From positions 3,906,001-3,970,000 of the forward strand of contig NZ_JAPEPI010000001.1 in assembly GCF_026340305.1 (NCBI RefSeq): a stretch of 64,000 nucleotides of DNA. The letters are read 5' to 3'. Within the stretch, counting starts at the first letter, position 1; every line of letters begins with the position of its first letter. A model generated the notes under the pieces. It was not told the origin of the DNA and did no database searches. It worked only from the letters and a program-made list of their open reading frames with translations. The stretch is from Streptomyces sp. NBC_01381 (GTDB taxonomy: Bacteria > Actinomycetota > Actinomycetes > Streptomycetales > Streptomycetaceae). Positions 1 through 7,654 of the stretch are shown here, one piece after another. A program made the translations under genes and the position numbers.

Positions 1-96
1 GAGGTCCAGGCCAAGGCCAAGGGCAAGCCGAAGGCGGCCGCGCCCACGGAGGACTTCAGCGACATCGAGGCCATCTTGAAGAAGCACGGCATCTGA
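1..96 (+). CDS. C-terminal fragment of an unrecognised protein
   Basis: Frame 1 is open from the window edge to a TGA at 94-96 and encodes 31 residues. The visible tail is rich in Lys and Ala (roughly AKAKGKPKAAAP) and ends in an amphipathic acidic segment, DFSDIEAILKKHGI. This looks like a flexible linker followed by a short C-terminal helix. The rest of the gene is outside the window, so no function can be assigned. It is convergent with the next gene, and a hairpin at 142-178 separates them. Confidence 0.6.
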   Translation, partial: EVQAKAKGKPKAAAPTEDFSDIEAILKKHGI

Positions 97-141
97 CAGC
101 CCCATCTGACACCCCCGAACCCCCGAGGGCGGGCTGCGTGA

Positions 142-178
142 GCTGGGCGGCGAGGCCGAAGGGGCTCAGCCGCCCAGC
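142..178. terminator. Hairpin between convergent genes
   Basis: GCTGGGCGGC (142-151) pairs perfectly with GCCGCCCAGC (169-178). The loop can pair further through GAG/CTC. The hairpin covers the stop codon of the leftward gene and follows the stop of the rightward fragment, so it probably ends transcription in both directions. It has no U-tract, which is common in Streptomyces. Confidence 0.5.
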
Positions 179-1704
179 CGCATCTCGGCGAGGACGTTCA
201 CACCGTCGACCCACTTCACGGACCCGTTGGCGCACCGCACCGCGCGCCCCTTGCCGGGGAAGGCCGGGTCGGGCAGGGCGAGTCCCAGGCGGTGGCGGCC
301 GCGCACGCCGGACGGCAGGGCGAGCTCTCCGCGCACGGTCGTGACCTTCGGGCCCGAGTGGTCGTCGCCGGTCTCCGCGCGGCCCTGCGGCCGCCAGTCG
401 CGCCAGTCCGCCCCGGTGTCCGCCGAGGCGACCGTCCGCCCGTCCGCGTCCAGGAGCGCCAGCCTCACCGGACGCGGGTGCTTCGGTGCCGCGAAGCCGC
501 GGTTGACCACGTCGACCTCCACGGGGATGCGGCCGCCACGGGCGCCAGACAGGTCGTAGCGGGCCTCGCGCACCTCGATGCGGTAGCCCAGGTGGTCCCG
601 CAGATATTCGAACTGCGTGCGCGCCACCAGCCGCCCGTCACGCTCCCGGAAGTAGCCGTCCGAGACCGGAAGCAGCGCGTCCGCTGTCTGCCGCTCGGTC
701 AGCTCCGCCGCCTTCCAGGCCGGCACGGTGACCGTGGCGTTGTGCACCAGGGACAGGCTGTCGAAGCGCAGCGTCTGCAGCCGCCGGGCGGCGGGCACCC
801 CGGGGATGACGGTGCTCCACGCGTAGGGGTCGGCGCTCTGGCCCTTGTCCCAGGGCATCTCGCCGTCCATCATCCGGGTCGGCGACACGTCGAGATAGCT
901 CGGCCAGCCGGGGTTGTCCGGGACGTAGTAGTCCCACTCGCCCTCGCCGAGCGTCACGTAGTCGTTGTGGAAGCCGACCCGGTCCAGGATCGCCTTGTCA
1001 GTGATCATGTCGCGCTTCTCCGCGTACCGGACCTGGGTGTGCATGCCCGGCGGGAGCGCGGCGACGAGCGTCGTCATGATGGCGGTGACGGCGTCGGGGT
1101 ACGTCTCGTGCCGGTAGTAACTCCCGTGCCACTCGCCCCAGGCGCCCAGGAAGCCGGCCTGCCACACGGCCACCACGTCGCTGTTGCGCGCGACCAGCGG
1201 CGCGAGCTGCCCGATGTGCCGCTGGATGTCCTGCACGGTGTAGCGCCGGTTCTCCCGCACCCCGTCGTCGTACACGAAGCGCAGGACCGCCGCGTATCCC
1301 TTGCGACGCAGCCCGCGGAAGACGCTCTCGATGTTGTCGAGCGCGCTCTGCGGGATCGTGGAGGTCGCGAAGTCCCAGAGGTAGAAGTACAGCTGGGTCA
1401 GGTTCGCGCCGGGGCCGTACTCGCGCTCCAGGAGGTCCAGGGTCTTCGCTGCGTCGGGGGAGTGGTCCGCCTCGTTCGGCCAGGGGCTCGTCAGGTCGAT
1501 CGCGTTGTACGACATCTCGTAGCGGAAGCCGCGGCGCGGGTTGGCCAGCGGGGCGCGGCCCTCCGGGTCGTCCGGGCGGATGCCGCGATGCGGGACCCGC
1601 TGCCAGCCGGCCGCGCGGGCGGGGGAAGCCGCGCCGAGCGGCACCATCGCGGCCGCGGCAGTGCCGAGCGCGGTCGTCAACAGCCGTCTGCGTTCCATGC
1701 GCAT
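166..1704 (-). CDS. Tat-exported DUF4874/DUF4832 family protein
   Basis: This 512-residue protein is predicted to be secreted. The N-terminus has a twin-arginine signal: MRMERRRLLTT, a hydrophobic Ala-rich stretch, and a likely signal-peptidase site after SPARA near residue 31. The mature part contains GAWGEWHGS and GEWDYY, which I associate with the DUF4874/DUF4832 pair, a TIM-barrel-like glycosidase-related architecture of unproven activity. I chose the ATG at 1704 because GAGGAAG lies 7 nt upstream; the reading frame extends 23 codons further, but that part does not resemble a signal peptide. The substrate is unknown; a cell-wall or polysaccharide role is only an inference. The gene is monocistronic. 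Confidence 0.75.
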   Translation of the reverse strand: MRMERRRLLTTALGTAAAAMVPLGAASPARAAGWQRVPHRGIRPDDPEGRAPLANPRRGFRYEMSYNAIDLTSPWPNEADHSPDAAKTLDLLEREYGPGANLTQLYFYLWDFATSTIPQSALDNIESVFRGLRRKGYAAVLRFVYDDGVRENRRYTVQDIQRHIGQLAPLVARNSDVVAVWQAGFLGAWGEWHGSYYRHETYPDAVTAIMTTLVAALPPGMHTQVRYAEKRDMITDKAILDRVGFHNDYVTLGEGEWDYYVPDNPGWPSYLDVSPTRMMDGEMPWDKGQSADPYAWSTVIPGVPAARRLQTLRFDSLSLVHNATVTVPAWKAAELTERQTADALLPVSDGYFRERDGRLVARTQFEYLRDHLGYRIEVREARYDLSGARGGRIPVEVDVVNRGFAAPKHPRPVRLALLDADGRTVASADTGADWRDWRPQGRAETGDDHSGPKVTTVRGELALPSGVRGRHRLGLALPDPAFPGKGRAVRCANGSVKWVDGVNVLAEMRLGG

Positions 1705-1887
1705 GTGTGGCTTCCTCGTTCGCGTGGACGGCGGGGGTGCCGAGTCTGACGAGGCGCCGTGCTGGTGAGCCATGGACGGAACGCGCGGGGCACTGGACTT
1801 TTCTGGTCACGGATTTAAGCGAACTCCCGGCCTTTCCGGGCGTGTTGGTCGGCGGTGGTGTCCCGACTGCGTCATCATCGCCGCGAG

Positions 1888-2064
1888 ATGCTGGACACCA
1901 CCACACCGGGCGATGCCGCCCCGCCGACCGATGAGCGAGCAGCGCCGACCGAGGAGCCGCAGGGCTGTCTCTTCGCGCTCTCCCAGCCACCCCTGATGAT
2001 CTTCCTGGCGGTGATCGGCTTCCTGCTCCTGATGGGCTCGCTGCACGATCTGCTGAGGCTGTAG
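1888..2064 (+). CDS. Small single-pass membrane protein
   Basis: This 58-residue product starts at ATG 1888; a GTG 33 nt upstream would give 69 residues. Neither start has a good Shine-Dalgarno, so the start is uncertain. The N-terminal half is polar and Pro/Glu/Asp-rich. It is followed by EEPQGCLFALSQPP and one strong transmembrane segment (about residues 35-52, LMIFLAVIGFLLLMG), then a short basic tail. The sharp switch from a polar to a hydrophobic segment, with normal high-GC codon use, supports a real gene. I do not recognise a named family. It sits alone between two leftward genes. Confidence 0.55.
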   Translation: MLDTTTPGDAAPPTDERAAPTEEPQGCLFALSQPPLMIFLAVIGFLLLMGSLHDLLRL

Positions 2065-2080
2065 CCGCCGGCGCAGGGGC

Positions 2081-2644
2081 TCAGCCCGCGGCTTCCTTGC
2101 GGCGGGCCCGGTAGGCGGCCACGTGCAGCCGGTTCCCGCAGGTCCGGCTGTCGCAGTAGCGGCGCGAGCGATTGCGGGAGAGATCCACGAAGGCGCGTCG
2201 GCAGTCCGGCGCCTCGCAGCGCCGCAGCCGCTCCTGCTCACCGGCGACCACGAAGAACGCCAGCGCCATCCCGCAGTCCGCCGCGAGGTGGTCGGCGATG
2301 GAGGCGCCCGGCGCGAAGTAGTGCACGTGCCAGTCGTAGCCGTCGTGGTCGGTGAGCCGGGGCGTGGTGCCCGCCGCCGCGACCAGTTCGTTGATCACCG
2401 CCGCCGCGGCCTGTGGCTCGGGGGAGGCGAAGACCTCGTAGAAGCGGCTGCGGATCTGCCGAACGCCGGCGAGGTCACGTTCGGTGAGCACTCCGACGTC
2501 GCTGATGTCGTGGCTTCGTACGAACTCGCCAAGCGCTGCTACGTCCGCGAGCCCCTCGGTCTCGGCGCTCTCGTCGTCCGATGCGGTGTTCACCAGATCG
2601 ACCACGGCGTCGAGCGCACACCGGGTGTCGTGGGTGATCAGCAC
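2081..2644 (-). CDS. CGNR zinc-finger (ABATE-type) putative transcription regulator
   Basis: This 187-residue protein has an alpha-helical N-terminal ABATE-like stress-response domain (about residues 5-130) and a C-terminal CGNR zinc finger. The finger has Cys pairs in CEAPDCRRAF and YCDSRTCGNR, followed by an Arg-rich helix that would contact DNA. It fits the family of small actinobacterial regulators with this layout. I chose GTG 2644 because GGGAG lies 6 nt upstream and the extra upstream codons have no family character. The ligand and target genes are unknown. It is downstream of ssgB on the same strand, but a strong hairpin at 2722-2767 separates the two, so it is probably transcribed independently. 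Confidence 0.8.
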   Translation of the reverse strand: MLITHDTRCALDAVVDLVNTASDDESAETEGLADVAALGEFVRSHDISDVGVLTERDLAGVRQIRSRFYEVFASPEPQAAAAVINELVAAAGTTPRLTDHDGYDWHVHYFAPGASIADHLAADCGMALAFFVVAGEQERLRRCEAPDCRRAFVDLSRNRSRRYCDSRTCGNRLHVAAYRARRKEAAG

Positions 2645-2721
2645 GATTCGCTCCCTGGCCTGGGGGGTCGGGCAGGTCTGCCCGCCGATGCTGGCCGATG
2701 CTAGCGGCTTCCCGGAACACA

Positions 2722-2767
2722 GCACCGGCGCCGTCCCCGCGGGAATCCGCGGCGACGGCGCCGGTGC
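2722..2767 (-). terminator. Strong two-part GC hairpin downstream of ssgB
   Basis: GCACCGGCGCCGTC (2722-2735) pairs perfectly with GACGGCGCCGGTGC (2754-2767). Inside it, CCGCGG (2737-2742) pairs with CCGCGG (2747-2752) around a GAAT loop, with one C-C mismatch between the stems. This 20-bp stem lies between the ssgB stop and the CGNR gene start, so it is the likely ssgB terminator. Confidence 0.65.
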
Positions 2768-2842
2768 CTGGCCTATGCGGTTGTCGTGCCCGAGCCGTCG
2801 CCCCGAGTCGGACGGCGCCGGGCGCTCTCGCGCCGCCTGGAT

Positions 2843-3256
2843 CTAGCTTTCGGCCAGGATGTGCGAGAGCTCCGTATCGAGATCGAAGTGGCGGTGTTCT
2901 GTGCCGGGCGGCACGGCCGCGTCGGTTCGCTTGAGGAACGATTCCAGTGCCCGCGCCGGGGCCTCGAGCAGAGCCTCACCCTCGGGGGAACTCAGGGCGA
3001 TGCAGACAACACCCTGACCGTGGCTCCGGGACGGCCAGACTCGGACGTCGCCGGTACCGGTGGGCCGGTGCAGGCCCTCGGCGAGGAGGTCGCGGGCGAA
3101 CACCCACTCGACGGTTTCCTCGGCTCCGGTGTGGAAGGTGGCGTGCACGGCATAGGGATCGGCCGTGTCATACCGCAGTCCTGCGGGTACAGGCAGTGAG
3201 GACTCGCTCGACACAACGAGGCGCAGGTGCAGCTCGCAGCTGACCGTGGTGTTCAT
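2843..3256 (-). CDS. ssgB: Sporulation-specific cell division protein SsgB
   Basis: This 137-residue SsgA-like protein begins MNTTVSCELHLRLVV and ends DTELSHILAES. Its sequence and length match the S. coelicolor SsgB I know. In that species SsgB binds FtsZ at future septum sites in aerial hyphae and is placed by SsgA, so it acts at the membrane-associated divisome and is needed for sporulation septation. ATG 3256 gives the family length; the frame runs 22 codons further upstream without family-like sequence. The Shine-Dalgarno is weak (AAAGG about 14 nt upstream). The gene is monocistronic, with a terminator hairpin behind it and a palindromic upstream region at 3338-3355. ssgB is known to be under sigma-H and BldD control in S. 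coelicolor; bldD is in this same window. Confidence 0.95.
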   Translation of the reverse strand: MNTTVSCELHLRLVVSSESSLPVPAGLRYDTADPYAVHATFHTGAEETVEWVFARDLLAEGLHRPTGTGDVRVWPSRSHGQGVVCIALSSPEGEALLEAPARALESFLKRTDAAVPPGTEHRHFDLDTELSHILAES

Positions 3257-3337
3257 AAGCGCCAGGGCCTTTCGCTCAGTGTGCGCTCGGGGATTCGCAC
3301 GTCGGCGAAATCGACATGCCACCTACGGTGCCGTTGT

Positions 3338-3355
3338 AAACCCCTCTGAGGGTTT
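3338..3355. promoter_or_regulatory. AAACCC-N6-GGGTTT dyad upstream of ssgB
   Basis: A perfect 6-bp inverted repeat, AAACCC and GGGTTT with a 6-nt spacer, sits about 85 nt upstream of the ssgB start in the gap shared with the divergent gene at 3448. On the ssgB strand it contributes GTTTAC, with GGTGGC about 14 nt further. That loosely resembles stress-sigma (SigH/SigB-type) GTTT...GGGTA promoters. Whether it is a promoter element or an operator cannot be decided from sequence. Confidence 0.35.
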
Positions 3356-3447
3356 TGCGTGTCTTTAGGTAGCTCGTACGGCGGGGTGTTTGTCCGGGAC
3401 GTGCGCCCATTCCGGTGACGGGTTTCCGTCCGGTAGGGTTTGGCCGT

Positions 3448-3879
3448 ATGAATACGGGGAGTAACGAGCCGGGGGTCGCGGCCGCGACCGACGGTGAGAA
3501 GGCCGAACAGCCGCTTGGGTCGCGCGCTCCTGCGTTCGTCCAGGCCCGCAAGACACTGCACCTCAGCTGGCAGGTGGGCGTCTTCATCGTGGGGTTCGCG
3601 GTGGTTGCCGCGGGCATCGTGATGCTGCCGTTGCCCGGTCCTGGCTGGCTGGTGATCTTCGGTGGCATGGCGATCTGGGCCACCGAGTTCGTCTGGGCCC
3701 AGCTGGTGCTTCGCTGGACGAAGCGGAAGGTCACCGAGGCTGCGCAGCGCGCCCTCGATCCCAAGGTGCGCCGCCGGAACATCATCCTGACGACCATCGG
3801 TCTGGTGATCGTCGCCGTGCTGGTCGCGGTCTACGTATGGAAGTTCGGCCTCGAGATGCCATGGAAGATCAAGGAGTGA
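3448..3879 (+). CDS. PGPGW (TIGR02611) membrane protein
   Basis: This 143-residue integral membrane protein has a polar N-terminus of about 45 residues. Two closely spaced hydrophobic segments (around residues 45-85) contain the PLPGPGWLVIFGG signature of the PGPGW/TIGR02611 family. A basic loop (LRWTKRKVTEAAQRALDPKVRRR) and a third hydrophobic helix near the C-terminus follow. The function of the family is unknown. ATG 3448 was chosen over the in-frame ATG 33 nt upstream because the upstream residues look random. It is divergent from ssgB and is followed directly by a tRNA gene. Confidence 0.8.
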   Translation: MNTGSNEPGVAAATDGEKAEQPLGSRAPAFVQARKTLHLSWQVGVFIVGFAVVAAGIVMLPLPGPGWLVIFGGMAIWATEFVWAQLVLRWTKRKVTEAAQRALDPKVRRRNIILTTIGLVIVAVLVAVYVWKFGLEMPWKIKE

Positions 3880-3945
3880 CCCACGGGTGACTCCGGGGCG
3901 GTCGGAGGCACCCGCTGACATGCGGTAATGTTCTCCGTGCGCCCG

Positions 3946-4017
3946 GGGCGATTAGCTCAGTGGGAGAGCGCTTCGTTCACACCGAAGAGGTCACTGGTTC
4001 GAACCCAGTATCGCCCA
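3946..4017 (+). tRNA. tRNA-Val (anticodon CAC), copy 1
   Basis: The gene is 72 nt. The acceptor arm is GGGCGAT/ATCGCCC with discriminator A. The D-arm begins TAGCTCAG. The anticodon stem is CTTCG/CGAAG with loop TTCACAC, giving anticodon CAC at 34-36. The T-arm is CTGGTTCGAACCCAG. No CCA is encoded: ACCC follows the acceptor. It reads GTG codons, which are heavily used here. An identical copy lies at 7488-7559. Confidence 0.97.
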
Positions 4018-4025
4018 CCCCGGAA

Positions 4026-4060
4026 CTGCGGCCCGGAGGCTTTAAGCCTCCGGGCCGCAG
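4026..4060. terminator. 17-bp hairpin after tRNA-Val copy 1
   Basis: CTGCGGCCCGGAGGCTT (4026-4042) and AAGCCTCCGGGCCGCAG (4044-4060) are perfectly complementary around a single T, so a realistic loop is about 5 nt. It follows the tRNA by 8 nt and lies between the tRNA and the convergent gene ending at 4123. It probably serves both. Confidence 0.75.
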
Positions 4061-4122
4061 TCGTATTCACGGCCGTTTTACGGGAATTGACGGACCGTCC
4101 GAAAAAGTGGACGGAAAGCGGA

Positions 4123-6888
4123 TCAGTGCATTCTGCCGAGTACGTCGCGGACTTTGCGCGCGTCGCGCAGTCGTTGTTCGTACGTCGCGCCGATGGCGAG
4201 GAGCAGCATTCCGGCCAGCGCGGGCGGCAGCCAGCGGGGCAGGGTGTCCACCACTTGGACGATGTAGGGCGCAAGTTCGTGCAGTGCGTCCAGGGCGAGG
4301 ACCGTGCCGCCGATGACGAGCGGTGCCTGGAGCCGGTGCCGCGCGCCGGTCAGCGTCACCAGGAGCGCCGCGGTGCCGAGGAGCAGCGGCCGCTGCCAGT
4401 GGGCGTCGCCCCATGCGGCGGCGAGGCTGGGCAGCAGGGTCGCAGCGAGGCCCGGGCCGTACGCCGTCCAGGAGGACGCGGCGGGGTCGCGGCGGCGCCG
4501 CAGGAAGCCGACGACGAGGGCCGGGACGGTGGCGGGCAGCGTGTACGCCTCCGGCATGGTGACGTCCCACGACGCGAGGCGTACCCAGGTCGCCAGGAGG
4601 AACAGCGCCCCGGCCGCGTACCCGACCCGGCGACGGTCCGCGCGCACGGCCGTACCCGCGGCGATGACACCGCCGAGGGCGAGGGCCGTCGCGAGAGTCG
4701 GCGCGTGCCCCACGGTGAGCACGATCCCGAGCCCGCCCGCCGCAGCCCCGGTGATCTCGACGACCGGCGTCAGCGGGTGCCGACCGAGCCGCGCCGCGGC
4801 ACCGGCGGCGAGCGCCGGGACGACGAGGACCAGGAGCCCCGTGTGGTCGACGCGCAGGTCCAGTGCGGCGCCCGTGGCGCAGATGAATGCGGTGGCGTAC
4901 GCGATGCCGGCACCGGCGGCGACGGCGGCCACGCCGGTCGCCGAGCGCCGGGAGGCGAGGACGGCGGCGGCCAGGAAGAGCCCGGTGAGGGCGCCGAGCG
5001 TGCAGAGGGTCGCCGACGTGGTGGCGAGGGAAAGGAACGCGACACTCCCGGAGGAGGCGAGCCCAAGCCCCAGCGAGGTGCGGGCGAGCACCGCCGCATC
5101 GCTCCGGACCGCGAGGCCGAGCAGCGCCGCGGTCACGGCGCAGTGGACGAAGAGCCCTGCGGCGTAGGGGAGTTCGAAGGCGAACGGCAGGGTGAAGACC
5201 GCGGCCCAGGCGAGGGCGAGGGCGGCGGGGCGGGCGGCGGCGAGGAGGGCCGCGGAGGGGGAGGGGCGCACGGTGGCCGCACCGAATCCGCCGGTTGCGT
5301 CGGCGCCAGGGGTCCCGCCGATTGCGGGGTCTCCGGATGGTCCTGCGGCCTGGGAGCTACCCGCAGGTCCGGGGGTCCGGCCGGCTTGGCCTGTCTCCGC
5401 GGCCGGGGCGGTTCCGGTGGCTCCTGTGGTCGCGGTCGCTCCGGCTGGTCCTGCAGGCCTGTCGCTTCCGGCGGTTGAGGGGGCCTGGGCGGCTCGGCCG
5501 GTGTCCGCGGCCGGGGCGGTTCCGGCGGCTCCATCCGGTCCCACAACCGCGGTGCTTCCCGCAGCCCCGCCTGCTCCGGCACCCCCGATGCCCGTGGCCC
5601 CGCCCACAGTCGTTTCCGCTGCCCAAGCCGCACCCATCCCCCCGGCCAGGTAGCCCACGACCGCGACGACCCCCAACACCAGCGAAGCCATTGCGGGTTC
5701 GGACACCGGCAGGTCTGACAAGGAGGAGAAGCCGTAGGCGGTGTGGGGCGGGGTGGTCGACGACCAAGGGTCGGTGGCCCAGTGCGTGGGGCCGAGCAGC
5801 GCGGCGGTGACCGTCGGCAGCGTCCACAGGACCGCGAGGCCATGCACCAGGAGGGCCGCGCCCGCGATCCCCTTGCGCAGGGGGTGCGGCAGCGTGATCC
5901 GTACCGTCGCCAACAGGGCGATGGCGCACGCCAGATGAGCCGGTACGGACCAGCCGCCGGGCAGCGCCTCCCGGGCGACACCGCCGGCCGCGGCCACCGC
6001 GGTCAGCGCGCCGGCGAACGCCGTGCCCGTCGCCGTCGCGGGCGAGGCGTGCGACGTCAGCCACGCCGTGGCGAGCGCGATCGACGTGGCAAGGGCGAGC
6101 AGCACGGCCGCCCTTGCCGCCTCGGGTACGTCCGTCGCCGACCAGGACAGCCATCCGGCGCCCATCGCGCCCCACAGGCCCGTCGCACACGCCCCGACGG
6201 TGGCGACGACGCGTACGGCGGCGTCGGTGGCCCGCAGCGCGAGCGCCGTGTCGAACGCCGCCGTCACCAGGAGCGCGGCCCCGATCGCGTGGGTGCCGGA
6301 GTCCGACGCCCAGAGGAACAGGGGGAGTTGAGCGGTCACCACGGCCACCGGCAGCGGCAGTCGCAGCTCGCCGAAGACCCTTCCGTACGCCGCCCACAGC
6401 GCGGCGAGCACCGCCGACGCGGCCGCCGCGTACCCCACCGGGTCCGCGTCGGGCACGGCGACGGCATGGAGGGCGTACGCGTCCAGGACGGTCAGGGCGA
6501 GACCCAGGGCCGCCACCGTCTCCGCCGTCGAGCGCAGCGAGCGGTGCAGGAGCAGCGCCGGCACGCCGAGTGCCGTGAGGGTCAGCAGGGCCAGTACGGC
6601 GCTGCGGCCGCCGATGCCCAAGTGCCCCCAGCTCGCCAGCGTGAAGGCGATCGCCGCGACGGTCAGGAGGACGCCCCCGAGGGTGAGCAGCGCGTTCTGC
6701 ACGTTCGGCGGCGTGGCCTCGGGCGCGTGCCGCGGGTGCGGCGGGGCCGGCGGCGGTGGGGCCGCTGCCCGCAGTGCGCTCAGCAGCCAGGCGCGGCGGT
6801 GCAGCAACTGCGCCCTGCGCGCGTCGAGCCGGTGCAGCTCCAGGTCGAGGATCCGCAATTCCTCGGCCGGGGGCGGAATGTTCGTCAT
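4123..6888 (-). CDS. Large polytopic membrane protein, SCO7613-C-terminal-domain type
   Basis: This 921-residue protein has a short N-terminal coiled-coil-like segment (about residues 8-42, EELRILDLELHRLDARRAQLLHRR-like, split here for brevity). A long series of hydrophobic Ala/Leu/Val segments follows, well over 15 predicted membrane helices. It resembles Streptomyces proteins annotated as SCO7613 C-terminal domain-containing membrane proteins; no activity is known. A non-membrane Gly/Ala/Thr/Pro linker at roughly residues 425-530 contains a 36-residue degenerate tandem repeat (GTAPAADTGR... and GTAPAAETGQ...). ATG 6888 fits the start of the hydrophilic head. The gene lies between the two tRNA-Val copies and is antisense to very long artificial open frames caused by its GC bias. 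Confidence 0.75.
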   Translation of the reverse strand: MTNIPPPAEELRILDLELHRLDARRAQLLHRRAWLLSALRAAAPPPPAPPHPRHAPEATPPNVQNALLTLGGVLLTVAAIAFTLASWGHLGIGGRSAVLALLTLTALGVPALLLHRSLRSTAETVAALGLALTVLDAYALHAVAVPDADPVGYAAAASAVLAALWAAYGRVFGELRLPLPVAVVTAQLPLFLWASDSGTHAIGAALLVTAAFDTALALRATDAAVRVVATVGACATGLWGAMGAGWLSWSATDVPEAARAAVLLALATSIALATAWLTSHASPATATGTAFAGALTAVAAAGGVAREALPGGWSVPAHLACAIALLATVRITLPHPLRKGIAGAALLVHGLAVLWTLPTVTAALLGPTHWATDPWSSTTPPHTAYGFSSLSDLPVSEPAMASLVLGVVAVVGYLAGGMGAAWAAETTVGGATGIGGAGAGGAAGSTAVVGPDGAAGTAPAADTGRAAQAPSTAGSDRPAGPAGATATTGATGTAPAAETGQAGRTPGPAGSSQAAGPSGDPAIGGTPGADATGGFGAATVRPSPSAALLAAARPAALALAWAAVFTLPFAFELPYAAGLFVHCAVTAALLGLAVRSDAAVLARTSLGLGLASSGSVAFLSLATTSATLCTLGALTGLFLAAAVLASRRSATGVAAVAAGAGIAYATAFICATGAALDLRVDHTGLLVLVVPALAAGAAARLGRHPLTPVVEITGAAAGGLGIVLTVGHAPTLATALALGGVIAAGTAVRADRRRVGYAAGALFLLATWVRLASWDVTMPEAYTLPATVPALVVGFLRRRRDPAASSWTAYGPGLAATLLPSLAAAWGDAHWQRPLLLGTAALLVTLTGARHRLQAPLVIGGTVLALDALHELAPYIVQVVDTLPRWLPPALAGMLLLAIGATYEQRLRDARKVRDVLGRMH

Positions 6889-6978
6889 GGTTGTGGAGTG
6901 TGGTCCGGGACACAGTGCCGGACATCGGTGCGGATACTCAGGACGTACTCAGATCAGCGCGTACGGCAGACTCGGTCC

Positions 6979-7425
6979 ATGGACTGGTGTCACTACCGCT
7001 TCCGCAGCGTCTGGAATCTGCCGGCGCCGCGCACCGACGTGTTCGCCGCCCTGGAGCGGGCCGAGGACTATCCCGAGTGGTGGCCGCAGGTCCGCGCCGT
7101 GACGCCGGTCGACGAGCGCAGTGGCACCGCCCGCTTCCGCTCCTTGCTGCCGTACGACCTGTACGTCACCGCGGAGGAGCGGCGGCACGACCCCGGCGCC
7201 GGGATCCTGGAGATCGCGATGACGGGGGACCTGGAGGGCTGGGCGCGTTGGACGGTGACGACCGTGCCGCGCGGTACGCGCGCTCTCTACGACCAGGAAG
7301 TGGTGGTGCGCAAACCGCTGATGCGGCGCCTCGCGGTGCCCGGGCGCCCCGTCTTTCTCCTCAACCACGCCCTGATGATGCGCGCGGGCGAGCGGGGTCT
7401 GAAGGGGTACTTGAGGCGGAGCTGA
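6979..7425 (+). CDS. SRPBCC/START-like polyketide cyclase-family protein
   Basis: This 148-residue protein has the helix-grip pattern of the polyketide cyclase/dehydrase (SRPBCC) superfamily. It shows an N-terminal beta strand, then AALERAEDYPEWWPQV, which is the characteristic W-P-x-V after the first helix. Alternating strands follow, and a long C-terminal helix ends in ERGLKGYLRRS. Members bind hydrophobic ligands in an open cavity; the ligand here is unknown and no polyketide genes are nearby. ATG 6979 begins the conserved MDWCHYRF segment. It is divergent from the large membrane protein and is followed after about 60 nt by tRNA-Val copy 2. Confidence 0.8.
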   Translation: MDWCHYRFRSVWNLPAPRTDVFAALERAEDYPEWWPQVRAVTPVDERSGTARFRSLLPYDLYVTAEERRHDPGAGILEIAMTGDLEGWARWTVTTVPRGTRALYDQEVVVRKPLMRRLAVPGRPVFLLNHALMMRAGERGLKGYLRRS

Positions 7426-7487
7426 CTGCTCACCTGGAAGCGGTTTGATGGAAACCCGCGAGGACCTGTATTGTTCAGTCCGTTCCC

Positions 7488-7559
7488 GGGCGATTAGCTC
7501 AGTGGGAGAGCGCTTCGTTCACACCGAAGAGGTCACTGGTTCGAACCCAGTATCGCCCA
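7488..7559 (+). tRNA. tRNA-Val (anticodon CAC), copy 2
   Basis: This 72-nt gene is identical over its whole length to copy 1 at 3946-4017. It has the same CAC anticodon, no encoded CCA and discriminator A. Identity stops within a few bases on each side. A canonical terminator follows at 7571. Confidence 0.97.
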
Positions 7560-7570
7560 CCCGGAGAATG

Positions 7571-7599
7571 CCGGTCCGTCACCGACGGACCGGTTTTTT
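7571..7599 (+). terminator. Canonical rho-independent terminator after tRNA-Val copy 2
   Basis: CCGGTCCGTC (7571-7580), loop ACC, then GACGGACCGG (7584-7593), followed by six T residues (7594-7599). This is the textbook hairpin plus U-tract and one of few true U-tracts in the window. Confidence 0.9.
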
Positions 7600-7631
7600 C
7601 ATGCCCGCCTCATGCCTATCTCATGCCCGCT
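7599..7631. repeat. Three 11-bp tandem repeats (TCATGCC-N4)
   Basis: TCATGCCCGCC, TCATGCCTATC and TCATGCCCGCT lie head to tail immediately after the tRNA terminator and just before the stop of the convergent exonuclease gene. The unit length is exactly 11 bp. They overlap no gene I call. No function is evident. Confidence 0.6.
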
Positions 7632-7654
7632 CCATGGCGGCACGGCGTCGACGG

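Noticed and set aside
5743..7425. 560-codon plus-strand frame covering the antisense of the large membrane protein and then the SRPBCC gene
   Set aside because: Only the last 148 codons (from 6979) resemble a protein family. The earlier part is Arg/Gly-rich shadow of the minus-strand gene.
3946..7559. Genomic island integrated at tRNA-Val
   Set aside because: There is no integrase, phage gene or base-composition shift, and the duplicated unit is the entire tRNA rather than only its 3' end. Only a tRNA duplication is supported.
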